Assembly: GCF_014698835.1 (NCBI RefSeq)
Contig: NZ_JACJTU010000063.1
Location: 1-36,192, forward strand
Direction of reading: 5' to 3'
Source of the DNA: Nostoc paludosum FACHB-159
Lineage (GTDB): Bacteria > Cyanobacteriota > Cyanobacteriia > Cyanobacteriales > Nostocaceae
Length of the DNA: 36,192 bases
The notes under the pieces are model-generated. The model saw nothing but the letters and a program-made list of their open reading frames with translations, ran no database searches and was not told where the DNA came from. Positions 32,676-36,192 of this stretch are shown here, one piece after another. The first letter of the stretch is position 1. Every line of letters starts with the position of its first letter. The translations under genes and the position numbers were made by a program.

Positions 32676-34187
32676 ATGAAAGAAGAGCTCAATATCCTAA
32701 TTCAAGCTCAATACCCTTTAATCTACCTTGTGACCTCCGAGGAAGAGCGGGCTGAGCAAGCGATTTCCACTACTGCCCAGATGTTGAAGCCTCAGCGCCG
32801 AGTATTCGTTTGGACAGTAACACACGGCATTGTTGAGTACGGTCAACCCCGGAATGTCACACAACATAATACCGTGTCTCCAGAGGCGGCGATTGAGTGG
32901 ATTATCCGGCAAAAAGAACCCAGTATATTTATTCTTAAAGATTTACATCCGTTTATTGATGCGCCTGCAACCACAAGATCGTTACGCGATGCGATCGCCA
33001 GCTTCAAAGGTACACAAAAGAACATCATTTTGATGTCGCCGATGCAGCAAGTACCTATAGAACTGGAAAAGGAAGTTGTAGTCCTTGATTTTCGCCTGCC
33101 AGATATGGCTGAGTTGAATAAAGTACTGACTTATCATATAGACCAATATCGTGGGCGGCGCTTGACAACAGAGGCTAGAGAAAAGCTTCTCAGAGCAGCT
33201 TTGGGTTTAACCAAAGATGAAGCTGAAAAAGTCTACCGAAAGGCGCAGGTAACTACGGGGCGCTTGACGGAAGATGAAGTAGATATAGTTTTATCTGAGA
33301 AAAAGCAACTGATTAGGCGCAATGGTATCTTAGAATACATTGAAGAAGATGAAACCATTGATGCAGTAGGTGGCTTAGAGGAGCTAAAAAAATGGCTCAA
33401 GCAACGTTCTAACGCTTTCACAGAAAGAGCGAGAGAATATGGTTTGCCTCAACCAAAAGGGATGTTAATTCTAGGAGTTCCGGGTTGTGGTAAGTCATTA
33501 ATTGCCAAAACTACTTCTCGCTTGTGGGGTTTACCACTGTTGCGGTTGGACATGGGGCGAGTGTATGATGGCTCTATGGTGGGACGAAGTGAAGCAAACT
33601 TGCGTAACGCCCTAAAGACAGCAGAATCTATTTCGCCAGCAATTTTGTTTATCGATGAATTGGATAAATCTTTTGCTGGTAGTGCAGGCTCCTCGGATTC
33701 TGATGGCGGGACTTCGAGTAGAATCTTCGGTTCTTTTCTCACATGGATGCAAGATAAAAAATCTCCAGTGTTTGTTATGGCAACCGCCAACAGAGTGGAA
33801 CGGTTACCTGGGGAGTTTCTGAGGAAAGGACGCTTTGATGAAATATTCTTTGTGGACTTGCCAACTCCAGAAGAACGCCAAGATATTTTTAATATTCACC
33901 TAAGCAAACGCCGCGAAGACATCTCTAGATTTGACCTTGAGCAATTAGCTAAGATGTCCGATGGCTTTTCCGGTGCAGAAATTGAACAAGCGATCGTTGC
34001 GGCGATGTATGAAGCTTTCGCCCAAGATCGGGAGTTCACACAACTAGATATTATTGCTGCGCTAAAGGCAACATTGCCGCTGTCTCGAACGATGCAAGAA
34101 CAGGTAACGGCTCTGCGAGATTGGGCCAGACAGCGAGCGCGTCCCGCAGCATCCTCCGTTGCTGAATATCAGCGAATGGAGTTTTAA
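32676..34187 (+). CDS. ycf46: AAA+ ATPase Ycf46
   Basis: A 503-residue AAA+ protein of the Ycf46 family, found in cyanobacteria and algal plastids, with a proposed part in photosynthesis-related or CO2-uptake regulation. The N-terminal half (to about 250) is specific to the family (ILIQAQYPLIYLVTSEEERA). The AAA module has Walker A LGVPGCGKSLIAK, Walker B ILFIDELDKSF, sensor 1 FVMATANRVERLP and the arginine-finger region GRFDEIFFVDLPTPEER, then a lid with FSGAEIEQAIVAAMYEAF. All catalytic residues are present. It is followed by ycf35, another gene shared with plastid genomes. Confidence 0.93.
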   Translation: MKEELNILIQAQYPLIYLVTSEEERAEQAISTTAQMLKPQRRVFVWTVTHGIVEYGQPRNVTQHNTVSPEAAIEWIIRQKEPSIFILKDLHPFIDAPATTRSLRDAIASFKGTQKNIILMSPMQQVPIELEKEVVVLDFRLPDMAELNKVLTYHIDQYRGRRLTTEAREKLLRAALGLTKDEAEKVYRKAQVTTGRLTEDEVDIVLSEKKQLIRRNGILEYIEEDETIDAVGGLEELKKWLKQRSNAFTERAREYGLPQPKGMLILGVPGCGKSLIAKTTSRLWGLPLLRLDMGRVYDGSMVGRSEANLRNALKTAESISPAILFIDELDKSFAGSAGSSDSDGGTSSRIFGSFLTWMQDKKSPVFVMATANRVERLPGEFLRKGRFDEIFFVDLPTPEERQDIFNIHLSKRREDISRFDLEQLAKMSDGFSGAEIEQAIVAAMYEAFAQDREFTQLDIIAALKATLPLSRTMQEQVTALRDWARQRARPAASSVAEYQRMEF

Positions 34188-34246
34188 AAGCTTTCCTCTG
34201 CCATCCCAGGGGGAAAGGCTAGCTTTCAGGCTAGCAGTTATGAAAA

Positions 34247-34272
34247 AAGCCGCCTCCTGCTAAGTGCGGCTT
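34247..34272 (-). terminator. Hairpin between ycf46 and ycf35
   Basis: AAGCCGC (34247-34253) pairs with GCGGCTT (34266-34272). On the minus strand the right side is followed by a T-run (six T), giving terminator form in that direction, although both neighbours are on the plus strand. On the plus strand it lies in the ycf35 leader. A second small inverted repeat, GCTAGC...GCTAGC, lies at 34218-34235. Confidence 0.5.
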
Positions 34273-34327
34273 CGTCCAAAACAAACCGTTGTCGTATTTC
34301 TCAATCTTCTCATTGGAGGAAACCCAA

Positions 34328-34678
34328 ATGTCTCACTTTAGCACCCTGCGTACCAAGATCACCGATGCCGAAATCCTCAAAGCTTCCTTGCGCGACCTCG
34401 GTATCAGCGTAAAAACTGAAGCTGATGTACGTGGTTATAACGGTCAGCGCGTTCGTTCCGATATCGTTGCCGTATTGGAAGGCGAATATGACCTCGGCTG
34501 GTCTCGCAACAGCGATGGTTCTTTTGACCTAATCGCTGACCTGTGGGGCGTTGCTAAGAAGCACAACCAAACCGAGTTGATCAACTCCATTAACCAAAAA
34601 TATGCTGTTAACAAGACCTTGGCTGAAGTAAAACAGCGCGGTCTACAAAACGCCAATGTGAAGTTGGTATTGCAATAA
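34328..34678 (+). CDS. ycf35: Ycf35 family protein (DUF1257)
   Basis: A 116-residue soluble protein conserved in cyanobacteria and algal plastids. It has the family opening MSHFSTLRTKI, followed by LRDLGISVKTEADVRGYNGQ and DLGWSRNSDGSFDLIADLWG. The start ATG 34328 is preceded by TTGGAGGAAACCC, a strong ribosome binding site; the open frame above it lacks family similarity. Its function is not established. It is followed by a clear terminator. The base composition and codon choice (many GCC/GTT, few AT-rich codons) suggest a well-expressed gene. Confidence 0.92.
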   Translation: MSHFSTLRTKITDAEILKASLRDLGISVKTEADVRGYNGQRVRSDIVAVLEGEYDLGWSRNSDGSFDLIADLWGVAKKHNQTELINSINQKYAVNKTLAEVKQRGLQNANVKLVLQ

Positions 34679-34707
34679 CAATTTCTCTGCGCGTTCCCAA
34701 AGCTGCA

Positions 34708-34746
34708 CGGGTTAACCAGGCATTAGCGGTTAGCCCGCTTTTTTTT
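34708..34746 (+). terminator. Rho-independent terminator of ycf35
   Basis: The stem CGGGTTAACC (34708-34717) / GGTTAGCCCG (34728-34737) has one G-U pair and a 10-base loop, and is followed by eight T's (34739-34746). It begins 29 bases after the ycf35 stop codon. Confidence 0.9.
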
Positions 34747-34833
34747 AGGGACTGAGATTTATTTCTCAGTCCCTAATTTTTTAACTCTAATTTTGATACT
34801 TTCTTTTAAATTTATTCAGTACGAAACTTGAGT

Positions 34834-36096
34834 TTAGTTTTTACCAGGTGCAACAACCCTAATATCTTGTACATGGGTATAGCCAAGGTGCTTTTGAATG
34901 AAATTGAGAAGTTCAGCTTTATGCTGAAGTAACCATTGAGGATTATTACCACCATATAAACTGATTTCCCATGTTGAGTAGTATTGCCCGTTTCTCCTTT
35001 CATGCCAATTAACTTGACACACAGATTTGCAATGGTAAAAGAAGTTTACAATCCTTGTTATAACCCGTGCGACATCTCTATCTGCCTGTGCGTGGGGTAA
35101 TGATAAGTTCAATACTGTTTTCGGGCGACTTAATTGTGTTTCATTAAACCGGAAATTAATTTCATTAATGCTTTTGTTTTTATTGCAAATACTACACAAG
35201 GTTTGTGAGTTTTCTAAAGATGTTTCACCACCCATAAAAACTGAAACAACATGATCAATTTCTAATCTTACTCCTTTACCACTTGCACCACAACATAGAC
35301 AGGCATAACCATCTCGTTTCTTTATTTGCGATTTTTCTAAGGTAGTTAGTATTGGATTAGGAATAGTAAATGTTTTGAATGTACCAGAAGTTGTATTTAG
35401 ATTTTCGCCAGAAATTTCACGGTCAAGAATGCTAGTTATTGTAGCATTAACTGCTGTATGAAAACGGATAAATTGTTTGTAAAAAGTTTTCCACAATGTG
35501 CCAGTTTTTGAAAACTCTTTACTTAGATATTCACGTTGTACACGAGGTGCAAGATCAATTACTTTATAAGCAAGTTTATCTAAATCATAAATTTCTCTTT
35601 CCTCAAATGGATGATATGAAGGTGCAGATTGATTTTGAGCGATGTGGCGAATAATCTTAATTAAATCTAAATCAAGCTTTTCACCAATATTGTCAGTTTT
35701 GCGTTCAAACCTCTCATTGATCCATTGTTGGACTTGATACTGCATCCATTTATCATCAAGATATTCTTTAGACCATTCATCTAAAAAGTTTGCAGAAAGA
35801 ATGAAGTTAATAAAATTATCAAATTTATCTTTTGTATGTTCATATACCATAACAAACTCAGTAAATTCTTCCATTGATTCATTATTATTGTCAGAGTCGG
35901 CATACACAATTTCAGTTTTGTACCATCCAAGAGGGCATATTTTTTTGTATTCTATTGGATGTATTCCACTACTCTCAATTGACTTTGATAATTCCTCAAC
36001 TAGACGAATAGAAATATATTCAAGTGGATAATATCCTTTTACAGAAAGTTTTCCTTCGTTTGTCTTGCCAACTATTGGGTTAGCCCCAGGGCTATT
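34834..36096 (-). CDS. HNH endonuclease domain protein, 5' end abnormal
   Basis: The open frame runs from just below a TGA at 36099-36097 to the stop at 34834. Only the GTG at 35907 offers a standard start (357 residues), yet 63 codons above it are open and look coding (GKLSVKGYYPLEYISIRLVE) without any ATG, GTG or TTG. The HNH nuclease lies in the middle: KRDGYACLCCGASGKGVRLE with the first Cys pair, then IDHVVSVFMGG (His), SLENSQTLCSICNKNKS with the second Cys pair. The N-terminal 190 residues are helical and lack a recognisable domain; the C-terminal 90 (SLPHAQADRDVARVITRIVN) form another unknown module. The DNA is AT-rich compared with ycf35. It may be a defence or mobile-element nuclease whose 5' end is decayed. 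Confidence 0.65.
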   Translation of the reverse strand, partial: NSPGANPIVGKTNEGKLSVKGYYPLEYISIRLVEELSKSIESSGIHPIEYKKICPLGWYKTEIVYADSDNNNESMEEFTEFVMVYEHTKDKFDNFINFILSANFLDEWSKEYLDDKWMQYQVQQWINERFERKTDNIGEKLDLDLIKIIRHIAQNQSAPSYHPFEEREIYDLDKLAYKVIDLAPRVQREYLSKEFSKTGTLWKTFYKQFIRFHTAVNATITSILDREISGENLNTTSGTFKTFTIPNPILTTLEKSQIKKRDGYACLCCGASGKGVRLEIDHVVSVFMGGETSLENSQTLCSICNKNKSINEINFRFNETQLSRPKTVLNLSLPHAQADRDVARVITRIVNFFYHCKSVCQVNWHERRNGQYYSTWEISLYGGNNPQWLLQHKAELLNFIQKHLGYTHVQDIRVVAPGKN

Positions 36097-36192
36097 TCAT
36101 TCTAAAAAGTTGCTTAAGTGTGTATAACCCAAAAGAACAGAGCCGTTGAGCTTGTGCCATGTTTTCAAACATCTGGTCACGGTATAAATTGA
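36092..36192 (-). CDS. 3' end of an unidentified gene cut by the window edge
   Basis: From the right edge a minus-strand frame reads NLYRDQMFENMAQAQRLCSF and GLYTLKQLFRMK, ending with TAG at 36094-36092. It overlaps the start of the HNH frame by a few bases in another phase. The residues look coding but are too few to identify; a transposase or accessory protein is possible. The true length is unknown. Confidence 0.35.
   Translation of the reverse strand, partial: NLYRDQMFENMAQAQRLCSFGLYTLKQLFRMK

Noticed and set aside
1..36192. tRNA or rRNA genes
   Set aside because: No T-loop GTTCRA-type motifs with matching acceptor stems were noticed by eye; a dedicated tRNA search would settle this.

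Overview
The window comes from a cyanobacterial chromosome, most likely a filamentous, probably heterocyst-forming member of the Nostocales. The evidence is: many copies of the HIP1 octamer GCGATCGC; photosynthesis genes (psb30/ycf12, ycf46, ycf35, a CpeS/CpcS-type bilin lyase); the cyanobacterial sulfolipid pair sqdB/sqdX; a GAF-GAF-PAS adenylyl cyclase of the CyaB type; and heavy interspersed repeats of the kind known from Nostoc/Anabaena (ATTGGGG heptamers, AACTCCT tracts, GAATTCAG tracts, GTAGAGACG palindromes).

Layout. 1-2000: a GAF-PAS histidine kinase (minus) that looks eroded at both ends. 2403-3329: a cytosolic cobalamin-binding-like protein. 3559-5069 (minus): two half-size Gdt1/UPF0016 cation exchangers and a YkgJ-type cysteine-cluster protein. 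5400-5543: a 47-residue photosystem II protein, Psb30. 5701-7800 (minus): recJ, carrying two repeat-derived in-frame inserts. 8048-8473 (minus): a secreted protein of unknown role. 8631-13749 (minus): pstB-pstA-pstC-pstS preceded by a sulfate-type binding-protein gene. 14177-14719: a lone bilin lyase-like gene. 14856-16142 (minus): a C5 DNA methyltransferase. 16232-24158 (minus): lpxB-lpxA-fabZ-lpxC-bamA-purC, which supplies lipid A synthesis and outer-membrane protein assembly. 24896-25168: a small conserved-looking protein. 25251-27845 (minus): adenylyl cyclase. 28033-30979 (minus): sqdX and sqdB, with an oppositely oriented GNAT gene between them. 31170-31673 (minus): an exported protein. 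31901-32130: a frameshifted FHA-domain remnant. 32229-34678 (plus): a ribbon-helix-helix/CxxC protein, ycf46 and ycf35. 34834 to the right edge (minus): an HNH endonuclease-like gene with no normal start codon, next to the tail of a gene cut by the window end.

How the genes work together. The lpx/fabZ/bamA block is a coherent envelope-biogenesis cluster. The pst block is a phosphate importer with an unusual sulfate-binding-protein leader gene. sqdB and sqdX make sulfoquinovosyl diacylglycerol, the phosphate-free thylakoid lipid. The less ordinary content is repeat-driven: repeats have entered the reading frames of recJ and bamA, form the ends of lpxB and the kinase, and sit beside decayed genes (PAS kinase, FHA protein). 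I saw no CRISPR array, rRNA, tRNA or intact insertion sequence. I did not find a clear new multi-gene system. The strongest leads are the repeat-built segment of BamA, the repeat inserts in RecJ, the Sbp-Pst arrangement and the HNH gene at the right edge.
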